A stretch of DNA of 64,000 nucleotides from Aliishimia sp963721175 (GTDB taxonomy: Bacteria > Pseudomonadota > Alphaproteobacteria > Rhodobacterales > Rhodobacteraceae). The position numbers and the translations under genes were made by a program. The notes under the pieces are model-generated. The model did not search any database. It saw only the letters and a program-made list of their open reading frames with translations, and was not told where the DNA came from. This document shows, piece by piece, positions 8,942-17,867 of the stretch. The DNA lies in the NCBI GenBank assembly GCA_963721175.1, contig CAVRIG010000020.1:124001-188000 (forward strand). Reading direction: 5' to 3'. Numbering within the stretch: position 1 is the stretch's first letter; each line of letters begins with the position of its first letter.

Positions 8942-9651
8942 GCCAAGGACTTCGCCTGCGCGGTGACGAGGGCGGACGTGCCGGCACCGGCCAACTCCAG
9001 CAACTGGTCCATCTGGTCGCGCGTAAACGTGGCGCCCTCAGCGGACATCTGGACCTCGATCAGCCGCCCGGACCCGGTCATGACGAAATTTCCGTCCACG
9101 CCGGCTTCGCTGTCCTCGGGGTAATCCAGGTCCAGGACCGGTTGCCCCGCATAGATCCCGCAACTGACGGCGGCCACGTGATCCATGATCGGGTCGGACG
9201 TCACATCGCCCGCCTTCAGGAGCTTGTCCACGGCCAGCCGCAACGCCACCCAGCCCCCCGTGATCGAGGCGCAGCGCGTCCCGCCGTCGGCTTGGATCAC
9301 GTCGCAATCCACGGTGATCTGCCGTTCGCCCAAGGCCACACGATCGATTCCCGCACGCAGCGCGCGCCCGATCAGACGTTGGATCTCGATGGTGCGTCCG
9401 CCCTGCTTTCCGGCCGCGGCCTCGCGGCGCATGCGCGTGTTGGTGGCGCGGGGCAGCATCCCGTATTCCGCCGTGACCCAACCCAGCCCGGTGCCCTTGA
9501 TGAAGGGCGGCACACGATCCTCGATCGTCGCCGTGCACAGGACGTGTGTATCCCCCATCCGCATCAGACAGGACCCTTCGGCGTGTTTGGTGAAACCCGT
9601 TTCGATTGAAACGGACCGCATATCACTTACATCTCTACCAGATGGTCGCAT
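8938..9651 (-). CDS. rph: Ribonuclease PH
   Basis: A 237-residue phosphorolytic 3'-5' exoribonuclease that trims the 3' ends of tRNA precursors. The family's first block 'MRPSGR' is intact, followed by 'GDTHVLCTATIEDRVPPF', the 'RLIGRALRAGID' phosphate-binding region and 'DCDVIQADGGTR'. It heads the rph-rdgB-hemW unit and is divergent from hrcA; the 115-base gap between them must hold both promoters. The ribosome binding site is weak, but ATG 9651 gives the exact canonical N-terminus. Confidence 0.96.
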   Translation of the reverse strand: MRPSGRDVSDMRSVSIETGFTKHAEGSCLMRMGDTHVLCTATIEDRVPPFIKGTGLGWVTAEYGMLPRATNTRMRREAAAGKQGGRTIEIQRLIGRALRAGIDRVALGERQITVDCDVIQADGGTRCASITGGWVALRLAVDKLLKAGDVTSDPIMDHVAAVSCGIYAGQPVLDLDYPEDSEAGVDGNFVMTGSGRLIEVQMSAEGATFTRDQMDQLLELAGAGTSALVTAQAKSLA

Positions 9652-9714
9652 TTAGGCCCTCACAGTTTTGCGCACATCCCGATACCGCTTTGATCGAAGG
9701 CGGCGCAACCCCGA

Positions 9715-9742
9715 TTGACCTTTGCGCCGGAGCGATTTTAAT
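9715..9742 (+). promoter_or_regulatory. Probable housekeeping promoter of hrcA-grpE
   Basis: TTGACC at 9715-9720 and TTTAAT at 9737-9742 with a 16-base spacer make a good sigma-70-type match. The predicted start of transcription would fall about 18 bases before the hrcA ATG. I see no CIRCE inverted repeat here, so HrcA autorepression of this promoter is not supported by sequence. Confidence 0.5.
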
Positions 9743-9766
9743 GGCGCCCTGCCGTCGAGGTTCGAG

Positions 9767-10828
9767 ATGAACGATACCCCGAACATACTGAACGAGATGA
9801 ACGACCGGTCGCGCGAAGTTTTCCGGCGCGTGGTCGAAGGCTATCTCGACACCGGTGATCCTGTGGGGTCGCGGACGCTGACCCGGCAGTTCAGCGAGAA
9901 AGTGTCGGCGGCGACGATCCGCAATGTGATGCAGGATCTGGAGTATCTCGGCCTGCTCGACAGCCCGCATGTCAGCGCCGGGCGCATCCCGACGCAATTG
10001 GGCTTGCGGATGTTCGTCGATGGGATCCTTGAGGTCGGTCTGCCCGACGATCAGGACCGCGAGAAGATCGACGCCACTCTGGGTGAGAACAGTGGTGACG
10101 TGGGGACGTTCCTCGACCGCGTCGGTTCGGCCTTGTCCGGGGTGACGCGCGGCGCGTCCCTGGTGCTTGCGCCCAAGCGCGAAGCGCCCATCAAGCATAT
10201 CGAGTTCGTGCCCCTCGGCCCGGATCGGGCCCTCGTCGTTCTCGTCTTTGCCGACGGCCACGTGGAGAATCGGCTCTTCACGCCGCCGCTGGGGCAGACA
10301 CCGAGTTCGATGCGCGAAGCTGCGAACTTCCTCAACGCCTTGGTCAATGGGCGGACACTCGGCGACCTTCAGACGGCGGTCGAGGCCGAAATAAAGGACA
10401 AGCGGCAGGAGCTTGATTCGCTGGCCCGTGTCCTGGTGGAGGATGGCCTGGCGGTCTGGGCGAACGAAGGTGCGCAGCCCGAAAGGCTCATCGTCCGTGG
10501 TCGCGCAAATCTGCTGACCGACGAACACGGGGAGGAGCTTGAAAGGGTGCGGGTTCTCTTCGATGATCTGGAGCGCAAACAGGACATTGCGGATTTTCTG
10601 GAGCTTGCCGAAGGTGGCGACGGCGTTCGGATCTTTATCGGTTCCGAAAACAAACTTTTCTCACTTTCGGGTTCCTCTCTGGTGGTTTCGTCATATATGA
10701 ACGCTGATCGTAAAGTGGTCGGTGCCGTGGGCGTGATCGGGCCGACCCGGCTGAACTACGGGCGAATCGTGCCGATCGTCGACTATACCGCGCAACTGGT
10801 CGGCAAGTTGTTGTCGGACCGAAGCTAG
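9767..10828 (+). CDS. hrcA: Heat-inducible transcription repressor HrcA
   Basis: A 353-residue HrcA. The N-terminal winged helix includes 'VSAATIRNVMQDLE', followed by 'GYIPT'-type 'SAGRIPTQLGLRMFVDG' around residues 80-96. The central and C-terminal GAF-like dimerisation domains end in 'GVIGPTRLNYGRIVPIVDY'. HrcA normally represses groESL and sometimes dnaKJ through CIRCE elements. ATG 9767 has 'cgagg' 6 bases upstream; an in-frame upstream start would read through non-conserved sequence. grpE begins only 9 bases after the stop, a conserved pairing. Confidence 0.95.
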   Translation: MNDTPNILNEMNDRSREVFRRVVEGYLDTGDPVGSRTLTRQFSEKVSAATIRNVMQDLEYLGLLDSPHVSAGRIPTQLGLRMFVDGILEVGLPDDQDREKIDATLGENSGDVGTFLDRVGSALSGVTRGASLVLAPKREAPIKHIEFVPLGPDRALVVLVFADGHVENRLFTPPLGQTPSSMREAANFLNALVNGRTLGDLQTAVEAEIKDKRQELDSLARVLVEDGLAVWANEGAQPERLIVRGRANLLTDEHGEELERVRVLFDDLERKQDIADFLELAEGGDGVRIFIGSENKLFSLSGSSLVVSSYMNADRKVVGAVGVIGPTRLNYGRIVPIVDYTAQLVGKLLSDRS

Positions 10829-10837
10829 AGAGGACAC

Positions 10838-11413
10838 ATGTCGGAACCGAAGAAAGATGAATTCCTCGACGACATCATGACGGCTGCTGAAGAAGAGGCT
10901 GCCGCGCTCGAAGAAGACGAGACTGTCGAACAGGATGACGAGGTTTCTGAAATTGACGCGCTGCGTGCGGAACGCGATGAGCTGAAGGACCGGTTCATGC
11001 GTGCGCTCGCGGATGCCGAGAACGCCCGCAAGCGATCGGACCGGGATCGCCGCGAGGCGGAAAACTATGGCGGCTCGAAACTGGCGCGGGACATGTTGCC
11101 GATCTACGACAACATGAAGCGCGCACTCGAAGCCGCGAACGGCGTGGCGAACGAAGGCAATTCCGCACTGATCGAAGGCATCGAGCTTACGATGCGCGAG
11201 CTTTTGAGCGTGTTCTCCAGACACGGAATCACGCAGATTTCACCCAAGGTCGGGGATCACTTCGATCCGAAGGTCCATCAGGCCATGTTCGAAGCGCCGC
11301 TCCCTGGCACCAAGGCGGGCGAGATCATCGATGTCGCGGCCGAAGGTTTCATGCTCTACGATCGTCTGCTGCGTCCGGCGCAGGTCGGAGTATCCTCGAA
11401 TACGGGATCCTAA
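10838..11413 (+). CDS. grpE: Nucleotide exchange factor GrpE
   Basis: A 191-residue co-chaperone that releases ADP from DnaK. It has the usual very acidic N-terminus, a long coiled coil (about residues 35-85, 'LRAERDELKDRFMRALADAE') and a beta-rich C-terminal domain containing the GrpE signature near 'FDPKVHQAMFEA'. A strong 'gagagg' precedes the ATG. It is cotranscribed with hrcA, while dnaK and dnaJ are about 43 kb away in this window. Its stop interlocks with that of mutS through a shared four-base overlap. Confidence 0.96.
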   Translation: MSEPKKDEFLDDIMTAAEEEAAALEEDETVEQDDEVSEIDALRAERDELKDRFMRALADAENARKRSDRDRREAENYGGSKLARDMLPIYDNMKRALEAANGVANEGNSALIEGIELTMRELLSVFSRHGITQISPKVGDHFDPKVHQAMFEAPLPGTKAGEIIDVAAEGFMLYDRLLRPAQVGVSSNTGS

Positions 11414-14049
11414 CCCGCTCCCGCTGCCTTGAGCCTGTAGAGAAACTCAAGCGCCTCGCGGGGCGTCAATTCGTCCGGATGCAACTCGTGCAGCATGTCT
11501 AGCACCGGCGATGCGGTCGGCGCAGGCGCGTCGTTGCGCACCGGCACCGCGAACAGCGGCAGATCGTCGATCAAAGCGGCGGGGCTCGTCTTGCCCTCGC
11601 GGTTTCCGGCTTCCAGAGCATCCAGAACGGTCCGCGCCCGCGCGATGACGGCGGGCGGAAGGCCGGCCAGTTTCGCGACCTGCACGCCATAGGACCGGTC
11701 AGCCGACCCGTCCCGCACCTCGTGCAGAAAGATCACGTCCCCGTCCCATTCCTTGACGGCCACGGTCGCGTTGCTGAGCCCATCCAACTTCGCAGCCAAC
11801 GCCGTGAGTTCATGGTAATGTGTCGCGAACAGCGCGCGGCACCGGTTCTGGTCGTGCAGATATTCCAGCGTGGCCCAAGCGATCGACAGCCCGTCATATG
11901 TCGACGTGCCGCGCCCGATCTCGTCCAGAATGACGAGCGCGCGGTCGTCCGACTGGTTCAGGATCGCAGCCGTTTCCACCATCTCCACCATGAAGGTCGA
12001 CCGGCCGCGCGCCAGGTCGTCCGACGCGCCCACGCGGCTGAAGATCTGGCTGACGCATCCGATATGGGCCAACTCCGCGGGCACGAAGCTGCCCATCTGC
12101 GCCAGGATCGCGATCAGCGCATTCTGCCGGAGAAACGTGGATTTTCCCGCCATGTTCGGTCCGGTCAGGAGCCAGATCCGGGGCGCGTCATCTTCGGCCG
12201 TCAGGTTGCAGCTATTGGCGATGAAGGCTTCCCCGCTCTGGCGCTTCAGAGCCTGCTCCACCACCGGATGGCGCCCCGCGTCGATACGAAAGGCCCGACT
12301 TTCGTCAACGCGCGGCCGCACCCAGTTCTCCTGCACGGTAAGACCGGCGAGCGACGTGCAGAGATCGACCCACGCCAATGCGCGGCTGACCTGATGCAGG
12401 TCTGCGGCGGCATCGCAAACCAGGCGGCGCAATTGGTCGAAGATGGACCGCTCCAACTCCAGCGCCCGGTCCCCGGCCGTACGGATGCGGGTTTCCAGCT
12501 CCGAAAGCTCCACGGTGGTGAAACGCACTTGGTTGGCGGTCGTCTGGCGATGGATGAAGGTCTCCGACAACGGCGGTGACAGCATCTTTTCGGAATGTGT
12601 CGCTGTCGTTTCGACGAAATAGCCCAGCACGTTGTTGTGCTTGATCTTGAGAGAGTTGACCCCGCTGCTGGACTGGTACTCCCGCTGCATCTTTGCGATG
12701 ACGGAGCGGCCCTCGTCCCGCAGCGTTCGCGCCTCGTCAAGTTCCGCATCGGCACCAGCGGCGACAAATCCACCATCGCGCAGCTGGACCGGCAGCTCGG
12801 CGACCAGCGTGTCCTCCAGCCTGTCGAGCAATTCATCATGTCCCAGAAGGTCTCGGTACGCGTCGGCCAGGCGTTCAGGCAAATCTTCGATCGCCTCCAG
12901 CACGCGGGCGATCTGCACCGCCTCGGCCAGCGCATTGCGAACGGCGCCCAGGTCCCGTGGCCCGCCGCGGTCCAGAGCCAAGCGAGACAGCGCGCGTTCC
13001 ACATCCGGCACGCGTTTGAGCGCGTCCGTCAACGTGTTCCTTTGGTCGTGCCGCGCAACGAGCAGTTCGACACAGTCCAGTCTTGCATGAATTTCCGCCA
13101 CGCTGCGCGACGGGCTGGAGAGCCTTGCTTCCAGCAGACGTGCCCCTGCCGCGGTGACGGTCCTGTCGATGACACCCAGCAGAGACCCCGAGCGTCCGCC
13201 GCCCACGCCCCGCGTCAGTTCGAGGTTCTGCCGCGTTGCCGCGTCGATCTGAACGGCTGCCGTTTCGCTTTCCTGGCGCGGTGGCACCAGCAGCGGCAGT
13301 TTGCCCTTCTGAGTCAGGTCGATATAGGCGACCAACGCCCCGAGCGCGCCGAGTTCCGCGCGACAGAACCGACCGTACGCGTCGAGACTGTGGACACCGT
13401 AGCATGTCTTCAGCCGTTCCTCTGCCGCATGGCTGTCGAAACTGGCGCGGGACAGCTCGGTCAAGGCCACGCCGAAATCGGCCTCCAGGTGCGCCAGTTC
13501 GGTAAATTGCGCCTCCGACACGACGAGTTCGGCCGGTGCGATACGGGCCAGTTCCGCCCCCAACCGCGTGCGCGTCGTCCGGACCACATGGACGGAGCCC
13601 GTCGACATGTCGGCCCAAGCCAGCGCGCCCTCGTCCCGAACTTGCGCGAAGGCCGCGAGGTAGTTGTGGCGGCGGGCCTCGAGGAGACTGTCTTCGGTGA
13701 GCGTTCCGGGCGTCACGATCCGCACGACTTCGCGCTTGACCACCGACTTGGAGCCGCGCTTCTTCGCCTCCGCCGGGTTCTCCATCTGCTCGCAGACGGC
13801 GACACGGAAGCCCTTCCGGATCAGCGTCAGCAGATATCCTTCGGACGAATGGACCGGGACGCCGCACATCGGAATGTCGGCATCCTCATGCTTGCCCCGC
13901 TTTGTGAGAGCGATGTCCAGGGTCTCCGCGGCGGCCACCGCGTCGTCAAAGAACATCTCGTAGAAATCGCCCATGCGATAGAAGAGAAGCGCATCCCCAT
14001 GCGCCTCCTTGATCTCTAGATATTGCGCCATCATGGGCGTGATGGTCAT
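11410..14049 (-). CDS. mutS: DNA mismatch repair protein MutS
   Basis: An 879-residue mismatch-recognition ATPase. The N-terminal mismatch-binding domain contains the Phe-X-Glu wedge in 'GDFYEMFFDDA' (about residues 25-35). The connector, lever and clamp domains follow. The ABC-type ATPase has Walker A 'GPNMAGKST' near residue 630 and the 'DEIGRGTSTYDG' Walker B/signature near 710. The frame stays open about 1.2 kb beyond the N-terminus, but that part lies antisense to maeB and is not MutS. The start is set at 14049, where 'MTITPMMAQY' begins the conserved region. The stop overlaps grpE by four bases. Confidence 0.96.
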   Translation of the reverse strand: MTITPMMAQYLEIKEAHGDALLFYRMGDFYEMFFDDAVAAAETLDIALTKRGKHEDADIPMCGVPVHSSEGYLLTLIRKGFRVAVCEQMENPAEAKKRGSKSVVKREVVRIVTPGTLTEDSLLEARRHNYLAAFAQVRDEGALAWADMSTGSVHVVRTTRTRLGAELARIAPAELVVSEAQFTELAHLEADFGVALTELSRASFDSHAAEERLKTCYGVHSLDAYGRFCRAELGALGALVAYIDLTQKGKLPLLVPPRQESETAAVQIDAATRQNLELTRGVGGGRSGSLLGVIDRTVTAAGARLLEARLSSPSRSVAEIHARLDCVELLVARHDQRNTLTDALKRVPDVERALSRLALDRGGPRDLGAVRNALAEAVQIARVLEAIEDLPERLADAYRDLLGHDELLDRLEDTLVAELPVQLRDGGFVAAGADAELDEARTLRDEGRSVIAKMQREYQSSSGVNSLKIKHNNVLGYFVETTATHSEKMLSPPLSETFIHRQTTANQVRFTTVELSELETRIRTAGDRALELERSIFDQLRRLVCDAAADLHQVSRALAWVDLCTSLAGLTVQENWVRPRVDESRAFRIDAGRHPVVEQALKRQSGEAFIANSCNLTAEDDAPRIWLLTGPNMAGKSTFLRQNALIAILAQMGSFVPAELAHIGCVSQIFSRVGASDDLARGRSTFMVEMVETAAILNQSDDRALVILDEIGRGTSTYDGLSIAWATLEYLHDQNRCRALFATHYHELTALAAKLDGLSNATVAVKEWDGDVIFLHEVRDGSADRSYGVQVAKLAGLPPAVIARARTVLDALEAGNREGKTSPAALIDDLPLFAVPVRNDAPAPTASPVLDMLHELHPDELTPREALEFLYRLKAAGAG

Positions 14050-14172
14050 CGGCTGCCCCCCGCGTTCCGGCGACAATACAAACCCGCTACCTCGGGTGAA
14101 AGGCCGGAAAACGCGCTGTTGAGGCGGTTTGAACAGCTTGCTAAGAGGCCGAGGCTTCAGTGGAGGACTGGC

Positions 14173-16428
14173 ATGGCACGCACCCGCATCACCGACGAGG
14201 AGGCATTGGCCTTTCACCTCGAACCGACGCCCGGCAAATGGGAGGTTCAGGCGACCGTGCCGATGACCACGCAGCGGGATCTGAGCCTGGCCTACTCTCC
14301 GGGTGTGGCCGTGCCTTGCCTCGCTATCGCGGAGGCGCCCGAAACGGCGTATGACTACACCAACAAGGGCAACCTTGTGGCCGTGATCTCGAATGGGACG
14401 GCCGTCCTCGGACTCGGCAATCTCGGCGCGCTGGGCTCGAAGCCGGTGATGGAGGGCAAGGCCGTCCTCTTCAAGCGGTTCGCCGACGTCAATTCCATCG
14501 ACATCGAGTTGGATACCGAGGATCCGGACGCCTTCTGCAACGCGGTCAAGCTGATGGGGCCGACCTTCGGCGGGATCAATCTGGAGGACATCAAGGCGCC
14601 CGAGTGCTTCATCATCGAGCAGCGCCTGAAAGACGAAATGGACATTCCCGTCTTCCATGACGACCAGCACGGGACGGCCGTGATCTGCGCCGCGGGGCTG
14701 ATCAATGCGCTGCACCTTTCGGCCAAGAAGATCAAGGACGTGAGGATCGTCCTCAATGGCGCCGGTGCGGCCGGGATCGCGTGCGTCGAATTGCTGAAGG
14801 CGATGGGCGCCCGCCACGACCATTGCATCGTCTGCGATACGAAGGGCGTCATCTATCAGGGCCGGACCGACGGCATGAACCAGTGGAAATCGGCGCATGC
14901 GGTGCAGACCGACCTGCGCACGCTGGAAGATGCCATGAAGGGCGCGGATGTCTTTCTCGGCGTTTCTGTGAAGGGCGCGGTGACGCAGGACATGGTCCGC
15001 AGCATGGCAGATAACCCGGTGATCTTCGCCATGGCCAACCCGGACCCCGAAATTACGCCGGAAGAGGCGCACGAGGTGCGTGAAGACGCGATTGTCGCGA
15101 CGGGGCGCAGTGATTATCCCAATCAGGTCAACAATGTGCTGGGGTTCCCGTATCTGTTTCGCGGGGCGCTCGACATCCACGCCCGCGCCATCAACGACGA
15201 GATGAAGATCGCCTGCGCTCATGCGTTGGCCGCGCTGGCGCGGGAGGACGTGCCCGACGAGGTGGCGCTGGCCTATGGCCGCAATCTCGCCTTCGGCCGC
15301 GACTACATCATCCCGACGCCGTTCGACCCGCGGCTGATCTTCCGCATCCCTCCGGCAGTGGCGCGTGCCGGCATGGACACCGGTGCCGCCCGCCGCCCGA
15401 TCATCGACATGGACGCCTACGAAGTCGGGTTGAAATCACGCATGGATCCGACTGCGAACATCCTGCGCGGGATCTATGCGCGCGCACGCGCGAACCAGGC
15501 ACGGATGATCTTCGCCGAAGGGGATGACCCGCGGGTGCTGCGCGCCGCCGTCCAGTATCAGCGGCAGGGCCTCGGCAAGGCACTGGTGGTCGGACGCACC
15601 GACGACGTCACGGTCAAGCTCGAAGCGGCCGGTATGGCCGACGCTGTTCGGGAACTTGAGGTGGTGAACGCGGCCAACACACCGCATCTCGAAACCTACA
15701 AGGCCTTCCTCTACGACCGCCTCCAGCGGAGCGGCTTCGACCAGAAGGACATCCACCGTCTGGCCGCCCGCGACCGGCATGTCTTTGCCGCGCTGATGCT
15801 GGCGCACGATCACGGCGACGGTCTGGTCACCGGGGCGACGCGGAAATCAGCCCATGCGCTCGATCGTATCAACCACGTGTTCGACGCGGATGCCGCGCAT
15901 GGCGCCGTCGGCGTGACCGCGCTCCTGCACAAGGGACGGATCGTCCTCATCGCGGATACGCTCGTGCACGAATGGCCGAACGAGAATGATCTTGCCGACA
16001 TCGCCGAACGCGGGGCGACTGTCGCGCGCAACCTCGGTCTGGAGCCGCGCGTGGCGTTCCTCAGCTTCTCGACCTTTGGCTACCCGGTTTCCGAGCGGGC
16101 GACGAAGATGCACACGGCGCCGAAGGTCCTGGCCGATCGGGGCGTCGATTTCGAGTACGAGGGTGAAATGACCGTCGATGTCGCCCTCAACCGGGCGGCG
16201 CAGGCGGCCTATCCGTTCCAGCGACTCACGGGGCCCGCCAATGTTCTTGTCGTTCCTGCGCGGCATTCCGCCAGCATTTCCGTCAAGCTGATGCAGGAGA
16301 TGGCCGGGGCCACGGTCATCGGGCCGATCCTGACGGGCGTGGACCGATCGATCCAGATCTGTTCGACCGCCTCGACGGCGAACGATGTCCTGAACATGGC
16401 GATCCTCGCCGCCTGCAAGATCGGCTGA
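14173..16428 (+). CDS. maeB: NADP-dependent malic enzyme with C-terminal phosphotransacetylase-like domain
   Basis: A 751-residue MaeB-type enzyme that decarboxylates malate to pyruvate with reduction of NADP+. The malic N-terminal domain (about 1-160) includes 'LAYSPGVAVPCL' and 'GLGNLGALGSKPVMEGKA'. The NAD(P)-binding domain ('VLNGAGAAGIACVELL') follows to about residue 410. Residues from about 440 resemble phosphotransacetylase ('TGATRKSAHALDRI'), a part that in this family is regulatory rather than catalytic. ATG 14173 has 'tggagga' just upstream. It is divergent from mutS with a 123-base gap. Confidence 0.95.
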   Translation: MARTRITDEEALAFHLEPTPGKWEVQATVPMTTQRDLSLAYSPGVAVPCLAIAEAPETAYDYTNKGNLVAVISNGTAVLGLGNLGALGSKPVMEGKAVLFKRFADVNSIDIELDTEDPDAFCNAVKLMGPTFGGINLEDIKAPECFIIEQRLKDEMDIPVFHDDQHGTAVICAAGLINALHLSAKKIKDVRIVLNGAGAAGIACVELLKAMGARHDHCIVCDTKGVIYQGRTDGMNQWKSAHAVQTDLRTLEDAMKGADVFLGVSVKGAVTQDMVRSMADNPVIFAMANPDPEITPEEAHEVREDAIVATGRSDYPNQVNNVLGFPYLFRGALDIHARAINDEMKIACAHALAALAREDVPDEVALAYGRNLAFGRDYIIPTPFDPRLIFRIPPAVARAGMDTGAARRPIIDMDAYEVGLKSRMDPTANILRGIYARARANQARMIFAEGDDPRVLRAAVQYQRQGLGKALVVGRTDDVTVKLEAAGMADAVRELEVVNAANTPHLETYKAFLYDRLQRSGFDQKDIHRLAARDRHVFAALMLAHDHGDGLVTGATRKSAHALDRINHVFDADAAHGAVGVTALLHKGRIVLIADTLVHEWPNENDLADIAERGATVARNLGLEPRVAFLSFSTFGYPVSERATKMHTAPKVLADRGVDFEYEGEMTVDVALNRAAQAAYPFQRLTGPANVLVVPARHSASISVKLMQEMAGATVIGPILTGVDRSIQICSTASTANDVLNMAILAACKIG

Positions 16429-17064
16429 CTAACCCACCGGTCCGACGAAGGGCGCATCGTCGCCCCAGAGTTCGCGAACCCGCTGGTCCCGGCCGCAGCC
16501 CTCGCGATATCCTTCGTATGCGCTGGCCTTGGTCACGTAGCCGAAGCGGCTCAGGATGCGTTCGGAACTCTTGTAATAATCCTGATGGTAGGCTTCGGCG
16601 GGGTAAAATTCGCCTTCGTCGAGAACGGGCGTGACGATCTCCTGTCCCAGTTCCTGCTGCGCTGCGGCGATCGCATCGCGCGCGTCTTCCATTTCAGCGG
16701 CGCTTCCCGCAAAAATGGCCGTTCGGTAGCTGTCGCCGCGGTCGCAGAATTGACCGCCGGAGTCGGTGGGGTCGATCGATCTGATGAACAGCGACAGCAG
16801 CTGTTCGCGGCTGACCTGCGACGGATCGTATTCGATCTGCACTGCCTCGTAGTGACCGGTCCCGCCGCGCGTCACCTGCTTGTAGGTCGGATCGGGCACC
16901 GTGCCGCCGGTATAGCCGGACACGACCTCGCTCACGCCGCGCACCTTTTCGAAATCGGCCTCCACGCACCAGAAGCAGCCGCCGGCAACGGTAAGCGTTT
17001 CGGCGGAAGCGACGAGCGGGTTCAGAACCAGCGCAAGCGCGGACAGAGTCAGTTTGAGATGCAT
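16429..17064 (-). CDS. msrA: Peptide methionine sulfoxide reductase MsrA, exported
   Basis: A 211-residue MsrA with an N-terminal signal peptide (residues 1-21, cleavage predicted after 'VASA'). It should act in the periplasm, repairing oxidised methionine-S-sulfoxide in envelope proteins. The active site 'GGCFWC' gives catalytic Cys30, followed by the family blocks 'GVSEVVSGYTGG' and 'HYEAVQIEYDP'. 'ggagga' precedes ATG 17064. The stop lies one base past the end of convergent maeB. Many MsrA proteins are cytosolic, so the signal peptide is the noteworthy point. Confidence 0.93.
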   Translation of the reverse strand: MHLKLTLSALALVLNPLVASAETLTVAGGCFWCVEADFEKVRGVSEVVSGYTGGTVPDPTYKQVTRGGTGHYEAVQIEYDPSQVSREQLLSLFIRSIDPTDSGGQFCDRGDSYRTAIFAGSAAEMEDARDAIAAAQQELGQEIVTPVLDEGEFYPAEAYHQDYYKSSERILSRFGYVTKASAYEGYREGCGRDQRVRELWGDDAPFVGPVG

Positions 17065-17168
17065 GAAATCCTCCAAAATGTTGCAGAGAAGGATGGGTCG
17101 GTCCCCCTTGTGCCTCAAATCACGAATGGGTTAGCTCGCGCGCAGGTGAAGTCGAGGGGGCCGCAGGA

Positions 17169-17867
17169 GTGAACATCGCGATGTGGTCGGGGCCACGGAA
17201 TCTTTCCACGGCGATGATGTACGCCTTCGGCGCACGCGGCGATTTCCAGGTCGTGGACGAACCTTTTTATGGCGCCTACCTCGCGGCGACCGGCCTGAAC
17301 CACCCGATGCGCGAGGAGATCATCGCGTCGATGGACACCGACCCCGCGCGCGTCGCCGAGACGCTGGAAGATGCGACCGGCCTTTACTCCAAGCAGATGA
17401 CCCAGCACATGATCGACGGCTTTCCGCGGAACTGGTTTTCCGCTGTCCGCCATGCCTTCCTGATCCGTCATCCGGCGCGGGTGATTGCAAGTTATGCCGC
17501 AAAGCGCGAGCGGCCGGTGCTGGACGATATCGGCTTTCGACAGCAGGCGGAGATCTTCGAGGAGGTGCGCGCGATGGGTGCGGCGCCGGTCGTCATCGAC
17601 AGCTTCGACATCCGTGCGGATCCGGAACGCAGCTTGCGAAAGCTGTGCGCGGCCCTGGATCTGGCCTGGAACCCGGCGATGCTCTCCTGGCCCCAAGGCG
17701 GCCACGCCTCGGACGGGGTGTGGGCCATGCATTGGTATGGGGCCGTGCATGGTTCCACCGGCTTTGCCGCGCCGGAAGGCGACCTGCCAGCGGTCGAGCC
17801 GGAGCTGCAGCCTTTGGTCGATGCCGCGATGCCCCACTACGAGGCGCTCGCGGCGCACCGGATCTAG
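17169..17867 (+). CDS. Sulfotransferase-like P-loop protein
   Basis: A 232-residue protein that begins with 'MWSGPRNLSTAMMYAF', a phosphosulfate-binding-loop-like motif of the sulfotransferase/P-loop superfamily. It continues with 'VVDEPFYGAYL' and 'FLIRHPARVIASYA', which resembles the 3'-phosphate binding RxxxxxxxxS region of sulfotransferases. Homologues of this kind are often mislabelled as branched-chain aminotransferase. The substrate cannot be deduced. The start is GTG 17169 with a G-rich stretch upstream; ATG 17181 is an alternative. Its stop interlocks with the stop of argG. Confidence 0.65.
   Translation: MNIAMWSGPRNLSTAMMYAFGARGDFQVVDEPFYGAYLAATGLNHPMREEIIASMDTDPARVAETLEDATGLYSKQMTQHMIDGFPRNWFSAVRHAFLIRHPARVIASYAAKRERPVLDDIGFRQQAEIFEEVRAMGAAPVVIDSFDIRADPERSLRKLCAALDLAWNPAMLSWPQGGHASDGVWAMHWYGAVHGSTGFAAPEGDLPAVEPELQPLVDAAMPHYEALAAHRI

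Noticed and set aside
14050..15222. Long minus-strand extension that would make MutS about 1,270 residues
   Set aside because: It lies antisense to the well-supported maeB gene and has no similarity to MutS; the conserved N-terminus begins at 14049.
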